Part shown: positions 26,645 through 36,216 of the stretch, in pieces | How the letters are laid out: each line of letters begins with the position of its first letter | Position numbering within the stretch: position 1 is the first letter of the stretch | Assembly: GCA_050296935.1 (NCBI GenBank) | Contig: JBNKRV010000290.1 | Coordinates: 1-64,000 of the forward strand | Length of the DNA: 64,000 nt | Origin: Saccharicrinis sp050296935 | GTDB lineage: Bacteria; Bacteroidota; Bacteroidia; Bacteroidales; Marinilabiliaceae | Direction of reading: 5' to 3' | Position numbers and translations under genes: made by a program | Notes under the pieces: model-generated | Databases searched by the model: none | Seen by the model: the letters and a program-made list of their open reading frames with translations, nothing else | What the model was told of the DNA's origin: nothing

Positions 26645-28744
26645 ATGTCGGAATTAGCCATAAAAGATATCACATATTTACCGGGAGTTGGTCCGAAAAA
26701 GGCTGATTTACTCAAAAATGAGTTGAAAATACAATCTTATGAGGATTTGCTTTATCATTTCCCCTATAAATATGTAGATAGAAGTAGGACTTATAAAATC
26801 AGGGAAATAAGCAGTACTTCATCTCATATTCAGTTAAAAGGTAAAGTAATTGGTTTAAATACCATAGGAAGTGGTCGTTCTCAGCGCTTAGTGGCTAAAT
26901 TTGCTGACAACACAGGAGTTATCGAATTGGTATGGTTTAAATTCATTAAGCAAATTAAATCCGGTCTTGATCCAAACGCTGAATACATCATCTTCGGGAA
27001 ACCCAGTAAATTCAACAACTCATACAATATTGTTCACCCCGAAATAGAAAAGGTAGATCCTAATAAACCTAAGATATCATCGGGATTACAAGCCTTTTAT
27101 CACACCACTGAAAAGATGAAAAACCATTATCTGAATTCAAAATCGATTCAGAAAATGCAACAAAATATTTTTCTCTCTTTTCAAGGATTAATATCTGAAA
27201 CATTACCATCCTATATCATACAGCAATATAAATTAATGATATTGGATCAGGCACTGAGAACTGTTCATTTTCCAAAAAACAGTCAGGAGCTTCAACAAGC
27301 CCAGTTCAGACTGAAATTTGAAGAGTTATTTTACATCCAGTTAAGCATACTCAAACTTAAAACACAGCGTAATCAGAATATAAAAGGTCATATTTTTTCA
27401 ACTGTAGGAGATTATTTCAATCACTTCTTCTTTAACAACCTGCCTTTTGAATTGACCAATGCTCAAAAAAGAGTAATTAAAGAAATCAGGAATGACGTTG
27501 GTTCCGGAAAGCAGTTAAACAGATTATTACAAGGTGATGTTGGCAGTGGAAAAACAATGGTGGCCTTGATGGTAATGCTCATTGCTCTTGATAACAATTA
27601 TCAGGCTTGTTTAATGGCACCTACAGAAATACTTGCAACACAGCATTATGAATCCATCATAGAGTTACTTAACGGCATGGAGCTGAATGTTAAACTACTT
27701 ACAGGATCTACTAAAAAGAAAGATAGAGAGGTGATTCATGCTGAATTAAAGTCTGGTGATCTTCAGATTTTAATAGGTACACATGCGCTGCTTGAAGACG
27801 TTGTTCAATTTAATAATTTAGGAATGGTAATTATCGACGAACAACATCGCTTTGGTGTTGCTCAACGAGCCAGACTATGGAAAAAGAACATTTGTCCACC
27901 ACACATATTAGTGATGACAGCCACTCCTATTCCGCGAACTTTAGCCATGACGGTATATGGAGACCTGGATGTATCTGTGATTGACGAGTTACCTCCGGGA
28001 AGAAAACCAATAGAAACCAAACATTATTTTCATAACCGTAGAAACAACCTAAATCATTTTATAAAAGCTGAGATTGAAAAGGGAAGGCAAATTTATGTGG
28101 TTTACCCTTTGATTGAAGAGTCGGAGAAAATGGATTTTAAAAATCTTGCTGAAGGATATGAATATATGCAATCGGCATTTCCAGACTACAAAACTACTAT
28201 GGTTCATGGTAAAATGAAACCTGCAGAAAAAGATGCTGCCATGCAGGAATTTTCCTCTGGTCAGTCTCAAATATTAGTAGCCACTACGGTTATTGAGGTA
28301 GGAGTAAATGTACCGAATGCTTCTGTGATGATCATAGAAAGTGCTGAACGCTTTGGCCTTTCACAATTACATCAGTTGCGAGGAAGAGTAGGACGTGGTG
28401 CGGAACAGAGTTATTGCATATTAATGACAGGTCATAAATTAGGAGAAGACACAAAGAAAAGAATGAGCATCATGGTGGATTCCAATGATGGATTTGAAAT
28501 TGCCGAAGCTGACATGAAACTTCGTGGTCCGGGGGATCTGGAAGGAACACAACAAAGCGGACTGCCATTTGAATTAAAAATTGCCAATATAACCCGCGAT
28601 TCTCAATTACTACAACATGCCAGAAATGTGGCCTCAGCAATCCTGGACAAGGACCCTACGCTGGAGAAGATTGAAAATCAAGTACTCAACAAACAACTAA
28701 CTAAATTAGCACGTCAAAAAATGAACTGGAGTTTAATTAGTTAA
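26645..28744 (+). CDS. recG: ATP-dependent DNA helicase RecG
   Basis: Branch-migration helicase that reverses stalled forks and processes recombination intermediates. The 699-aa protein is full length: an N-terminal wedge/OB region (YLPGVGPKKADLL, VIELVWFKFIKQI), Walker A LLQGDVGSGKTMVAL near 297, DEQH box IIDEQHRFGV, motif III MTATPIPRTLAM and the helicase C-terminal RGRVGRG. Close to its end it meets uxuA tail to tail, 24 bases apart, with no obvious terminator. ruvA is encoded 11 kb downstream. Confidence 0.97.
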   Translation: MSELAIKDITYLPGVGPKKADLLKNELKIQSYEDLLYHFPYKYVDRSRTYKIREISSTSSHIQLKGKVIGLNTIGSGRSQRLVAKFADNTGVIELVWFKFIKQIKSGLDPNAEYIIFGKPSKFNNSYNIVHPEIEKVDPNKPKISSGLQAFYHTTEKMKNHYLNSKSIQKMQQNIFLSFQGLISETLPSYIIQQYKLMILDQALRTVHFPKNSQELQQAQFRLKFEELFYIQLSILKLKTQRNQNIKGHIFSTVGDYFNHFFFNNLPFELTNAQKRVIKEIRNDVGSGKQLNRLLQGDVGSGKTMVALMVMLIALDNNYQACLMAPTEILATQHYESIIELLNGMELNVKLLTGSTKKKDREVIHAELKSGDLQILIGTHALLEDVVQFNNLGMVIIDEQHRFGVAQRARLWKKNICPPHILVMTATPIPRTLAMTVYGDLDVSVIDELPPGRKPIETKHYFHNRRNNLNHFIKAEIEKGRQIYVVYPLIEESEKMDFKNLAEGYEYMQSAFPDYKTTMVHGKMKPAEKDAAMQEFSSGQSQILVATTVIEVGVNVPNASVMIIESAERFGLSQLHQLRGRVGRGAEQSYCILMTGHKLGEDTKKRMSIMVDSNDGFEIAEADMKLRGPGDLEGTQQSGLPFELKIANITRDSQLLQHARNVASAILDKDPTLEKIENQVLNKQLTKLARQKMNWSLIS

Positions 28745-28768
28745 TTATTTGATTCAATAACAATGATT

Positions 28769-29974
28769 TTATTTCATTAAATAACGCATTCCGCATTCAA
28801 GTCCGCTTAATTCAGCCAAACCTTTTAATCTTCCTATCAAAGGATAACCCGGATTTGACTTTCGATTATAATCATCCAGAATTTTATGGCCATGATCAGG
28901 GCGCATGGGAATATTTAAATCTGACCTGCCAGCTGTGTTTCTGTTCTTCTGCTCTTCGATGATGGCTTTCATTAAATCCATCATTCTGGCATTTCCCTCC
29001 AGATGTGAAGCTTCATAAAAATCACCGTTACCTACCAGTTGAGTACTTCTCAAATGTAAGAAATGAACCCGCTCACCAAAACGTTTGAACAGTTTTGGTA
29101 AATCATTATTTACTCCGGCACTTAAAGATCCGGCACAAAATGTTATTCCATTATTCAAAGATGGACAAGCCTTCTCCAACCATTCAAAATCTTCAGCGCT
29201 ACTTACAATCCTTGGTAATCCCAACAATGGAAACGGAGGATCATCAGGGTGAACTGCAAAATTAACCCCATATTCTTCAGCTACAGGAATGACCTCATTT
29301 AAAAAACAGGCAAAATTTTCCCGAAGTGTATTCTTATCAATATCATCATATTCAGCTATTAGCTTGAGAAATATTGACTTTGGATCTTTTTCATTTTCAT
29401 CGACCGCACCATCAATGAAGGATTGTGTAACAATAATGATATTATGAGCCAAAGCATCGGCCTCTTCTTTCGTCATTTTATCATAAACACCTTTTGCCTT
29501 GTCAAGCTGTTCCTTTGTATAATCCAACTCGGCATCAGGTCTCTTTAAAATAAACATATCGAAAGCAGCAAATAAGCTAGCATTAAAATACATAGCCTCT
29601 CCTCCATCAGCAAGTTTATATTGCAAATCGGTTCGTGCCCAATCCAAAACCGGCATAAAATTGTAACAAATAGTCTTTATACCACATTCTCCCAGATTTT
29701 TAACGCTTTCCTTGTAATTAGCAATTACTTCGTCGCGTTTGGCCGTTGCCTTTTTAATATCCTCAGTTACAGGTAAGCTCTCAACTACTTCCCAGGATAA
29801 CCCGTGTGATTCAATTTCTTCTTTTACAGTTAAAATCTCTTTCTTACTCCAAACCTCTCCATTGGGAATATGATGTAAAGCGGTAACAATGCCGGTTGCT
29901 CCGGTTTGTTTTATATCAGATAAAGTAACCGGATCATTTTTACCGAACCATCGTAATGTTTTTACTAGTTTCAT
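28769..29974 (-). CDS. uxuA: Mannonate dehydratase
   Basis: Dehydrates D-mannonate to 2-keto-3-deoxygluconate in hexuronate breakdown. The 401-aa protein begins LVKTLRWFGKNDPVTLSDIKQTGATGIVTALHH, which is highly typical of UxuA. Metal-binding regions include FAVHPDDPPFPLLGLPR and MRPDHGHKILDD. It starts 11 bases after the stop of the SDR gene and the two form an operon divergent from an AraC regulator. No uxaC, kdgK or transporter is in the window. Confidence 0.96.
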   Translation of the reverse strand: MKLVKTLRWFGKNDPVTLSDIKQTGATGIVTALHHIPNGEVWSKKEILTVKEEIESHGLSWEVVESLPVTEDIKKATAKRDEVIANYKESVKNLGECGIKTICYNFMPVLDWARTDLQYKLADGGEAMYFNASLFAAFDMFILKRPDAELDYTKEQLDKAKGVYDKMTKEEADALAHNIIIVTQSFIDGAVDENEKDPKSIFLKLIAEYDDIDKNTLRENFACFLNEVIPVAEEYGVNFAVHPDDPPFPLLGLPRIVSSAEDFEWLEKACPSLNNGITFCAGSLSAGVNNDLPKLFKRFGERVHFLHLRSTQLVGNGDFYEASHLEGNARMMDLMKAIIEEQKNRNTAGRSDLNIPMRPDHGHKILDDYNRKSNPGYPLIGRLKGLAELSGLECGMRYLMK

Positions 29975-29985
29975 TTTATCCTGAT

Positions 29986-30804
29986 TTAAACACCACTAAA
30001 CGAACTAAATCCTCCATCAACAGGAATAATAACTCCTGTTATAAAACTAGCAGCATCAGAACACAAAAATTGAACAATACCATTTAATTCACTGATATCT
30101 CCAAACCGTTTCATCGTAGTACGGGCAATTACCTTTTTACTTCTTTCTGTCAGTGATCCATCAGGATTAATCAGTACTTTTCTATTCTGATCGCCTATGA
30201 AAAATCCGGGGGCAATAGCATTTACCCTCACTTTTTCACCAAATTTAGTACCCATTTCCATTGACATCCATTTAGTAAATATATCTATTCCACTTTTGGC
30301 AACCGAATATCCTGGCACTCTTGTAATTGCAGATAAAGTAGCCATTGAGGAAACATTAATAATACTTCCACTACCTGCTTTTGCCATGGTTTCACCAAAA
30401 ACCAGACATGGATATACCGTACCATTCATATTCAGATTAGTCACTTTTTCAAAATCTTCGATTTTCATGTCAAAGACTGTTTGTTCCTCTGTTAAAGTTG
30501 CTCCGGGCAAATTACCTCCGGCTGCATTTACCAGGATGTCGATTTTACCCCATTCAGATAATATCTTATCTCTGGTATTTTTCATTTCTTCCACATCCAA
30601 CACATTGGAAACAAAACCAATAGCCTCACCTCCTAATTCTTTAAGCTCAGCAACACGACTATTTACATTCTCTTCCCTGATATCCAGCACTACCACTTTA
30701 CATCCTGCCTCTATCAAGCTTTTAGAAATACTTCCACCTAACACACCTCCACCTCCGGTAACAATGGCAACTTTACCGGAAATATCAAATAATTGATTAT
30801 TCAT
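29986..30804 (-). CDS. SDR oxidoreductase, probable D-fructuronate (mannonate) reductase
   Basis: A 272-aa short-chain dehydrogenase. It has the NAD(P)-binding TGGGGVLGGSISK near 18, NAAGG at about 90, the YSVAKSG active-site motif and the C-terminal PVDGGFSSFSG. The immediate linkage to uxuA (11 bases) suggests it converts fructuronate to mannonate, replacing the unrelated UxuB of E. coli. This assignment rests on context. It is the first gene of the operon; a good promoter lies upstream. Confidence 0.85.
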   Translation of the reverse strand: MNNQLFDISGKVAIVTGGGGVLGGSISKSLIEAGCKVVVLDIREENVNSRVAELKELGGEAIGFVSNVLDVEEMKNTRDKILSEWGKIDILVNAAGGNLPGATLTEEQTVFDMKIEDFEKVTNLNMNGTVYPCLVFGETMAKAGSGSIINVSSMATLSAITRVPGYSVAKSGIDIFTKWMSMEMGTKFGEKVRVNAIAPGFFIGDQNRKVLINPDGSLTERSKKVIARTTMKRFGDISELNGIVQFLCSDAASFITGVIIPVDGGFSSFSGV

Positions 30805-30859
30805 TTCTTAGTTCTTTTTAAATATATAACAGTTCAATTCTTTGTTAATTCGAATAGCT

Positions 30860-30890
30860 CAAATTTATTCTGTCACATTTTTGCAAACAA
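30860..30890 (-). promoter_or_regulatory. Candidate promoter of the uxuA operon
   Basis: Read on the minus strand, TTG (30890-30888), a 20-base spacer and TAAATTTG (30867-30860) fit the Bacteroidota consensus. The start codon of the SDR gene is 56 bases downstream. The 143-base gap to the divergent AraC gene would also hold the regulator's binding sites, but no operator repeat was identified. Confidence 0.5.
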
Positions 30891-30947
30891 GTATATTTAT
30901 TTGTATTACTAATACTATATTCACATTTTAAATTAAAATATTTTTTC

Positions 30948-31835
30948 ATGTCTTTAATTTACGAGAAAGTTTCATACAATCCGGGAAGTTCGCTAATTGC
31001 AAGATGGAATAAAGATTTCTATTTTTCAACTCCACTTCATTTTCATGACGAATATGAGATTATATATGTCGTTAAAAGCTATGGAATCAAATATATTGGA
31101 GACGCAAGAGAAACATTTAACGAAGGAGATCTTGTGCTTTTAGGCAGTAAATTACCTCATACATATTCAAACAATGAAATATTCACAAACAATACGGCTA
31201 ATGAAAAGGTAAAAGCTGTAATTATACAATTTGGAGAAGACTTATATCAATTACTCTCACAGCGTCCTGAGTGCCGGCAAATTATTAAGATGTTGGATGA
31301 TTCACAACGTGGTATACATTTCTCTACAGAAATCTCGAAACAAAGTCATGACTTGTTATTGCATCTTCCGGAAATAAAGGATGATTTTACCAGATTTATT
31401 TCCATTATGCAATTGCTCCAACAACTTGCAACATCAAATAACTATCACCTTTTAGCCTCCTTGTCTTATAATAAAGTGGATAAGGAAAATTCATTAAGCC
31501 GTATAACAGACACAATAAAGTATATCTCCGAAAATTACCAAAACAAATTAACCTTAAATGAAATTGCCCGACAATTTAACATGGGCACAACGGCATTCTG
31601 TAATTTTTTCAAACGAAAAACTGGTAATACGTTAATTAATTACATCAATGAATTAAGGGTTTCTCAAGCCTGCAAACTTTTGAATTATTCAGACAAAAGA
31701 ATATCAGAAATTGCATTCGAATGCGGATTTAATAATCTATCTAACTTCAACCGTATATTTAAATCTATCACAAATTTTACGCCTAAAGAATACCGTAAAT
31801 TATGGACGAAAGAAATTAATTCAGTAAATCCGTAG
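30948..31835 (+). CDS. AraC-family regulator, probable hexuronate control
   Basis: A 295-aa transcription factor. The N-terminal half is a cupin-like sensor domain (PLHFHDEYEIIYVVKSYG...GDLVLLGSKLPHTYSNN). The C-terminal 100 residues contain two helix-turn-helix motifs (LNEIARQFNMGTTAFCNFFK and ISEIAFECGFNNLSNFNRIF). It is divergent from the SDR-uxuA operon, so control of hexuronate use by a sugar acid ligand is likely, though inferred. The stop is followed by a short GTAGATCC direct repeat. Confidence 0.88.
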   Translation: MSLIYEKVSYNPGSSLIARWNKDFYFSTPLHFHDEYEIIYVVKSYGIKYIGDARETFNEGDLVLLGSKLPHTYSNNEIFTNNTANEKVKAVIIQFGEDLYQLLSQRPECRQIIKMLDDSQRGIHFSTEISKQSHDLLLHLPEIKDDFTRFISIMQLLQQLATSNNYHLLASLSYNKVDKENSLSRITDTIKYISENYQNKLTLNEIARQFNMGTTAFCNFFKRKTGNTLINYINELRVSQACKLLNYSDKRISEIAFECGFNNLSNFNRIFKSITNFTPKEYRKLWTKEINSVNP

Positions 31836-32440
31836 ATCCGTAGATCCTTAATATGCATTAGAATGTCTATTAACCTAAATACAAGCTTTTCCTTTTCAGG
31901 TAACATAAAAGACAACAACTAACAGGTAATCAGAATGATGAAATATTTATGTCTAAAGTAGCCGATTTCACAATACAGGTTAAATAAATATCCATTGACT
32001 TATCACATATAACTTTTAGATTTATCCAATTCTTATATTTTCAATTAGATGATAAATCACCAGCCAGGGCTCCAGGGTTACAGGTATTACATTCGCAATA
32101 ATTAAAGTTCTGATATTAACTAAAAACCATCCATCATTAAGGTAATTTCAAGAAAAACACCTATCAAAGTGATATTTTAATGAATATTCTGTAGAATTTC
32201 AATACAAACAAGTCAAAATAATTAAAGAAATTTTTCTTTATAACCACCAATCTATCAATGCGTAACATGAAAAATATCAGCATTTAAAAATGCTCTTAAA
32301 AAAAATTTAGTGCACATAATTAAAATTGCAATCTCCACTTTACACTATCTATCAGTGTTTTGTAATGTCTGAATTACACTTTTATTTATTTATACCAATT
32401 CCAAATAGCTCAAGTCACTTTTCCATAATACCATATTAAT
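31836..32440. other. Intergenic region upstream of the rnf operon
   Basis: About 600 AT-rich bases without a supported gene. It starts with a tandem CCGTAGAT repeat at the araC stop. TAATATGCATTAGAA near 31849 recurs near 47715 and resembles the outer end of family A repeats. Nothing else was recognised. Its length suggests it holds the control region of the rnf operon. Confidence 0.5.
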
Positions 32441-32448
32441 TACATTTG
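32441..32448 (+). promoter_or_regulatory. Candidate -7 element of the rnf operon
   Basis: TACATTTG matches TAnnTTTG and lies 22 bases before the ATG of the first gene, which would give a leader of about 15-20 bases. No TTG box was seen at the ideal distance; the region there reads CACTTTTCC. Confidence 0.4.
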
Positions 32449-32470
32449 TTCTGAAAATCCTTAAAAAATC

Positions 32471-32899
32471 ATGTCGGAATTCAGTTTGGTTGAACATACA
32501 GGATATATAGAAGAAGTTAAATCCGGACAGGTGAAAGTTTGTATTATAAACGAGTCAGCCTGCGCTTCATGTCATGCAAAAGGAGCTTGCACAGCATCAG
32601 ACATGAAAGAAAAAGTGATAGATGTAATTTCGATAGGTTTCCACGATTTAAAGGTAGGTCAGAAAGTTATTATTCAAGGTGAAAAATCACTTGGTTTAAA
32701 GGCATCTTTTTTAGCTTACATATTACCTTTCATACTCGTTTTTGTCACCTTATTTGTTTCTTTTTGGCTAACACAAAGTGAAGGAATTTCCGGATTAATC
32801 AGTCTGGCCATTTTAGTTCCATACTTTTTTATTCTCAAGCTATATACCTCTAAACTGCAAAAAACATTTACGTTTAGTATTAAAAAAGTTATCGAATAG
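32471..32899 (+). CDS. RseC/SoxR-reducing-like membrane protein of the rnf operon
   Basis: A 142-aa protein of the RseC/MucC family. Cysteines occur in the N-terminal domain as CASCHAKGAC plus one more, and two transmembrane helices follow at about 78-94 and 101-121. Members of this family sit beside Rnf complexes and may help in electron transfer to regulators or in complex assembly. It starts the operon and precedes rnfB by 16 bases. The last 20 residues are basic. Confidence 0.85.
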   Translation: MSEFSLVEHTGYIEEVKSGQVKVCIINESACASCHAKGACTASDMKEKVIDVISIGFHDLKVGQKVIIQGEKSLGLKASFLAYILPFILVFVTLFVSFWLTQSEGISGLISLAILVPYFFILKLYTSKLQKTFTFSIKKVIE

Positions 32900-32915
32900 A
32901 TTAAAACCATATAAA

Positions 32916-33836
32916 ATGAATGTAGTTATAATAACAATTTTAACACTTGCAATTCTGGGTACTATTGCTGCCCTTGTGCTTTATTTTATAGCCCAAAAAT
33001 TCAAAGTGTTTGAAGACCCACGAATTGATCAGGTAGAAGAAGTGCTACCTGCTGCGAATTGTGGAGGATGTGGGTTTCCTGGTTGTAGAGCTTTTGCAGA
33101 AGCTCTGGTGAAAAGTGACGACATTTCTGAACTTAATTGTCCGGTTGGAGGTGCTGAAACGATGAATGCAGCAGCTGGTATTTTAGGTAAAGAAGTGAAA
33201 GCTGCAGATCCATTGATTGCAGTTATTAGATGCAATGGAAATTGTGACAACCGTCCCAAAACAAATCATTACGATGGAGCCACTTCTTGTGCTGTTGCCG
33301 CCTCTTTATATGGTGGAGATACTGGTTGTAGTTTTGGGTGTTTAGGCTGTGGAGATTGTGTTGAAGCTTGTGATTTTGATGCCATTTACATGGATAAAAA
33401 AACCGGACTACCTGCTGTAAAAGATAACTGTGTGGCTTGTGGTGCATGTGTTGATGCTTGTCCTAAAGATATTATTGAACTCCGAAAGGTTGGTCCAAAA
33501 GGAAGAAGAGTCTTTGTATCATGCATCAATCAGGATAAAGGTGGAGTTGCTAAAAAAGCTTGCTCAGTTGCATGTATCGGTTGTAGAAAATGTGAAAAAG
33601 AATGTCCGTTCGATGCCATTACGGTAGAAAACAATTTGGCTTATATTGACTATAACAAGTGCAAGCTTTGCCGTAAGTGTGTTCCTGTTTGTCCAACCAA
33701 TGCAATACATGAAACAAACTTTCCACCTAAAAAAGTAAAACCAATAACCACAGACAAAGAAGCAGTACCTACAAAAACTGCAACTGCTAAAAGTGATAAT
33801 AATTCATCTTCGGATATAAAAAATAAGGAGGAATAA
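32916..33836 (+). CDS. rnfB: Electron transport complex subunit RnfB
   Basis: Iron-sulfur entry subunit of the Rnf complex that takes electrons from ferredoxin. The 306-aa protein has an N-terminal transmembrane helix (about 4-25), then CGGCGFPGC...C for one [4Fe-4S] cluster and several ferredoxin-type motifs (CLGCGDCVEACDF, CVACGACVDACPKD, CIGCRKCEKECPF, CKLCRKCVPVCPT). The C-terminal 40 residues are Lys/Thr/Ser-rich and disordered. Its last codons contain the AAGGAGG ribosome-binding site of rnfC, two bases before whose GTG it ends. Confidence 0.96.
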   Translation: MNVVIITILTLAILGTIAALVLYFIAQKFKVFEDPRIDQVEEVLPAANCGGCGFPGCRAFAEALVKSDDISELNCPVGGAETMNAAAGILGKEVKAADPLIAVIRCNGNCDNRPKTNHYDGATSCAVAASLYGGDTGCSFGCLGCGDCVEACDFDAIYMDKKTGLPAVKDNCVACGACVDACPKDIIELRKVGPKGRRVFVSCINQDKGGVAKKACSVACIGCRKCEKECPFDAITVENNLAYIDYNKCKLCRKCVPVCPTNAIHETNFPPKKVKPITTDKEAVPTKTATAKSDNNSSSDIKNKEE

Positions 33837-33838
33837 TC

Positions 33839-35170
33839 GTGTTAAAAACATTTTCACTTGGAGGTATTCACCCTCCTGAAAACAAATTTTCAGCTGGTAA
33901 AGCCATTGAAGTATTACCGGTTCCTTCACAGGTATTCATACCTATTGCACAGCATATTGGTGCACCTGCCACTCCTGTAGTAAAAAAAGGAGATACTGTT
34001 AAAGCGGGAACTCTTATTGCTAAATCATCAGGTTTTGTTTCGGCAAATATACACTCCTCTGTTTCTGGTACTGTTTTTAAAATAGATGAAATAGTTGATG
34101 CTAGTGGATATAGAAAAACTGCTATAATTATTAATGTGGAGGGTGATGAATGGGAAGAAGATATCGATAAATCATCAGTGTTAAAGAAAGAGATCTCAGA
34201 TTCTCCGGAAGATATTATTAAGAAAATTGCTGATGCTGGTATTGTAGGACTTGGTGGTGCTACTTTTCCTTCTCACGTTAAACTCTCCGTTCCTCCCGGA
34301 AAAACATGTGAAGTATTGATCCTGAATGCGGTTGAATGTGAACCCTACTTAACAGCCGATCATCAATTGATGCTTGAAAAAGGTGAGGAAATTATGGTGG
34401 GAACTCAAATATTAATGAAAGCTTTAAAGGTTAACAAAGCAATTATTGGTATTGAAAACAATAAAAAAGATGCCATTGATCATCTTACCAGACTTTCCTC
34501 TGATTATCCGGGAATCTCTATTGAAGCCCTAAAGGTTCAATACCCACAAGGAGGTGAGAAACAATTGATTGATGCTTGTATAAAAAGACAAATCCCATCG
34601 GGTAAATTACCAATTGAAGTGGGTGCTGTTGTTCAAAACGTAGGAACAACCGTTGCTGTATACGAGGCTGTTCAGAAAAACAAACCATTGATCGAAAGGG
34701 TTGTTACCGTCACAGGTAAATCAGTTTCAAAACCATCTAATTTCCTAACAAGAATCGGAACCCAAATTAACGGCCTTATTGAAGCAGCTGGGGGTCTCCC
34801 TGAAGATACCGGTAAAATTGTTGGTGGTGGACCTATGATGGGTAAGGCATTAACAACTACGGATGTACCCGTTACAAAAGGAAGCTCCGGTATTTTAATT
34901 ATTAAGAACGAGGAAGCAAAACGCAAAAAAGTACAGAACTGTATAAAATGTAGCAAATGTATTTCAGTTTGCCCAATGGGATTAGAACCGTATTTGTTAA
35001 TGACTGTATCGGATAAAGCCATATGGGATAAAGCTGAAGAAGGTAAAATAATGGATTGTATTGAATGTGGTTCATGTAGCTTTACATGTCCTGCTAACAG
35101 ACCATTATTGGATTACATCAGATTAGGAAAAGGTAAGGTAGGTCAAATCATGAGAAGCCGCACCAAATAA
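33839..35170 (+). CDS. rnfC: Electron transport complex subunit RnfC
   Basis: Peripheral NADH-binding subunit with FMN and two [4Fe-4S] clusters. The 443-aa protein starts at GTG, supported by AAGGAGG seven bases upstream, inside the end of rnfB. Visible are the N-terminal GGIHPPENKFSAG, the NADH/FMN region GLGGATFPSHVK...NAVECEPYLTADHQLML and two cluster motifs near the end, CIKCSKCISVCPMGLEP and CIECGSCSFTCPANRP. It lacks the long repetitive tail seen in E. coli RsxC. Confidence 0.96.
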   Translation: MLKTFSLGGIHPPENKFSAGKAIEVLPVPSQVFIPIAQHIGAPATPVVKKGDTVKAGTLIAKSSGFVSANIHSSVSGTVFKIDEIVDASGYRKTAIIINVEGDEWEEDIDKSSVLKKEISDSPEDIIKKIADAGIVGLGGATFPSHVKLSVPPGKTCEVLILNAVECEPYLTADHQLMLEKGEEIMVGTQILMKALKVNKAIIGIENNKKDAIDHLTRLSSDYPGISIEALKVQYPQGGEKQLIDACIKRQIPSGKLPIEVGAVVQNVGTTVAVYEAVQKNKPLIERVVTVTGKSVSKPSNFLTRIGTQINGLIEAAGGLPEDTGKIVGGGPMMGKALTTTDVPVTKGSSGILIIKNEEAKRKKVQNCIKCSKCISVCPMGLEPYLLMTVSDKAIWDKAEEGKIMDCIECGSCSFTCPANRPLLDYIRLGKGKVGQIMRSRTK

Positions 35171-35204
35171 AATTAGATACGAAATAAAGACAAACGAATA
35201 AGAT

Positions 35205-36206
35205 ATGAGCACATTAACTATTTCACCTTCACCACACGTTCATAGCGGTGACAGTGTGAAAAAAAATATGTACGGTGTAGTCATTGCTATGATTCCGGTA
35301 TTGATTGCTTCAGTATACAATTTTGGAATTGGTACACTATCTGTTGTGGCCACTTCAGTATTGGCTTGTGTATTTTTTGAGTATGTAATTCAAAAATATG
35401 TTATCAGATGTGAAGTTACTGTAAGTGATGGCTCAGCCATTATTACAGGAATGTTACTAGCATTTAACTTACCAGCAGTAATGCCGGTCTGGATTATTAT
35501 TATAGGAGCTCTTGTTTCTATAGGAATAGGTAAAATGTCATTCGGGGGTATTGGGAACAACCCATTTAATCCGGCACTAGTAGGTCGGGTATTTTTACTC
35601 ATCTCCTTCCCGGTTCAAATGACAGCTTGGGTTACCCCGGGAGAACTTCCAATGAAATTTGCTGACATGACTTCAGGAGCTACTCCTTTAGCGCAAATGA
35701 AAGAAGCAATTGGTAATGGAGAATTACCCGCTCAAATATTAGAAAAATTACCCAGTTATTCAGACATGTTCTGGGGATTTACCTCAGGTAGTGCCGGAGA
35801 AATGGCTGGTGCAGCAATTATTTTAGGTCTTATCATCATGTTGATACGTAAAATAATCACCTGGCATATTCCGGTTGCTGTTATTGGAACGGTATACATT
35901 TTTGCAGGATTGCTTCACTTGGCAGATGCAGCCAGCTTTGCCCCTCCCACATTCCATATCCTTTCCGGAGGATTATTATTGGGAGCCGTATTTATGGCAA
36001 CGGATTATTCAAGTTCTCCAATGAGTAATAAAGGTGGAATTATATTTGGAATAGGTATTGGATTTATAACAGTTGCTATTCGTGTATTCGGAGCCTATCC
36101 TGAAGGAATTTCATTTGCCATTTTAATTATGAATGCATTTGTACCTTTAATTGACAAGTATATTAAACCTAAACGCTTTGGTGAAAAACCAGCTGTAGTT
36201 AAATAA
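35205..36206 (+). CDS. rnfD: Electron transport complex subunit RnfD
   Basis: Integral membrane subunit with covalent FMN. The 333-aa protein has about eight or nine transmembrane segments. The flavinylation motif SGATPLA lies near residue 160 with the threonine expected to carry FMN. FGGIGNNPFNPALVGRVFLL is also typical. It starts 34 bases after rnfC, within the rnf operon. Confidence 0.96.
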   Translation: MSTLTISPSPHVHSGDSVKKNMYGVVIAMIPVLIASVYNFGIGTLSVVATSVLACVFFEYVIQKYVIRCEVTVSDGSAIITGMLLAFNLPAVMPVWIIIIGALVSIGIGKMSFGGIGNNPFNPALVGRVFLLISFPVQMTAWVTPGELPMKFADMTSGATPLAQMKEAIGNGELPAQILEKLPSYSDMFWGFTSGSAGEMAGAAIILGLIIMLIRKIITWHIPVAVIGTVYIFAGLLHLADAASFAPPTFHILSGGLLLGAVFMATDYSSSPMSNKGGIIFGIGIGFITVAIRVFGAYPEGISFAILIMNAFVPLIDKYIKPKRFGEKPAVVK

Positions 36207-36216
36207 AATGTAAATC

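Noticed and set aside
30197..30796. A 199-codon open frame on the plus strand
   Set aside because: It lies fully antisense to the SDR oxidoreductase gene, which has all family motifs. The translation has no recognisable domain and is a codon-bias shadow.
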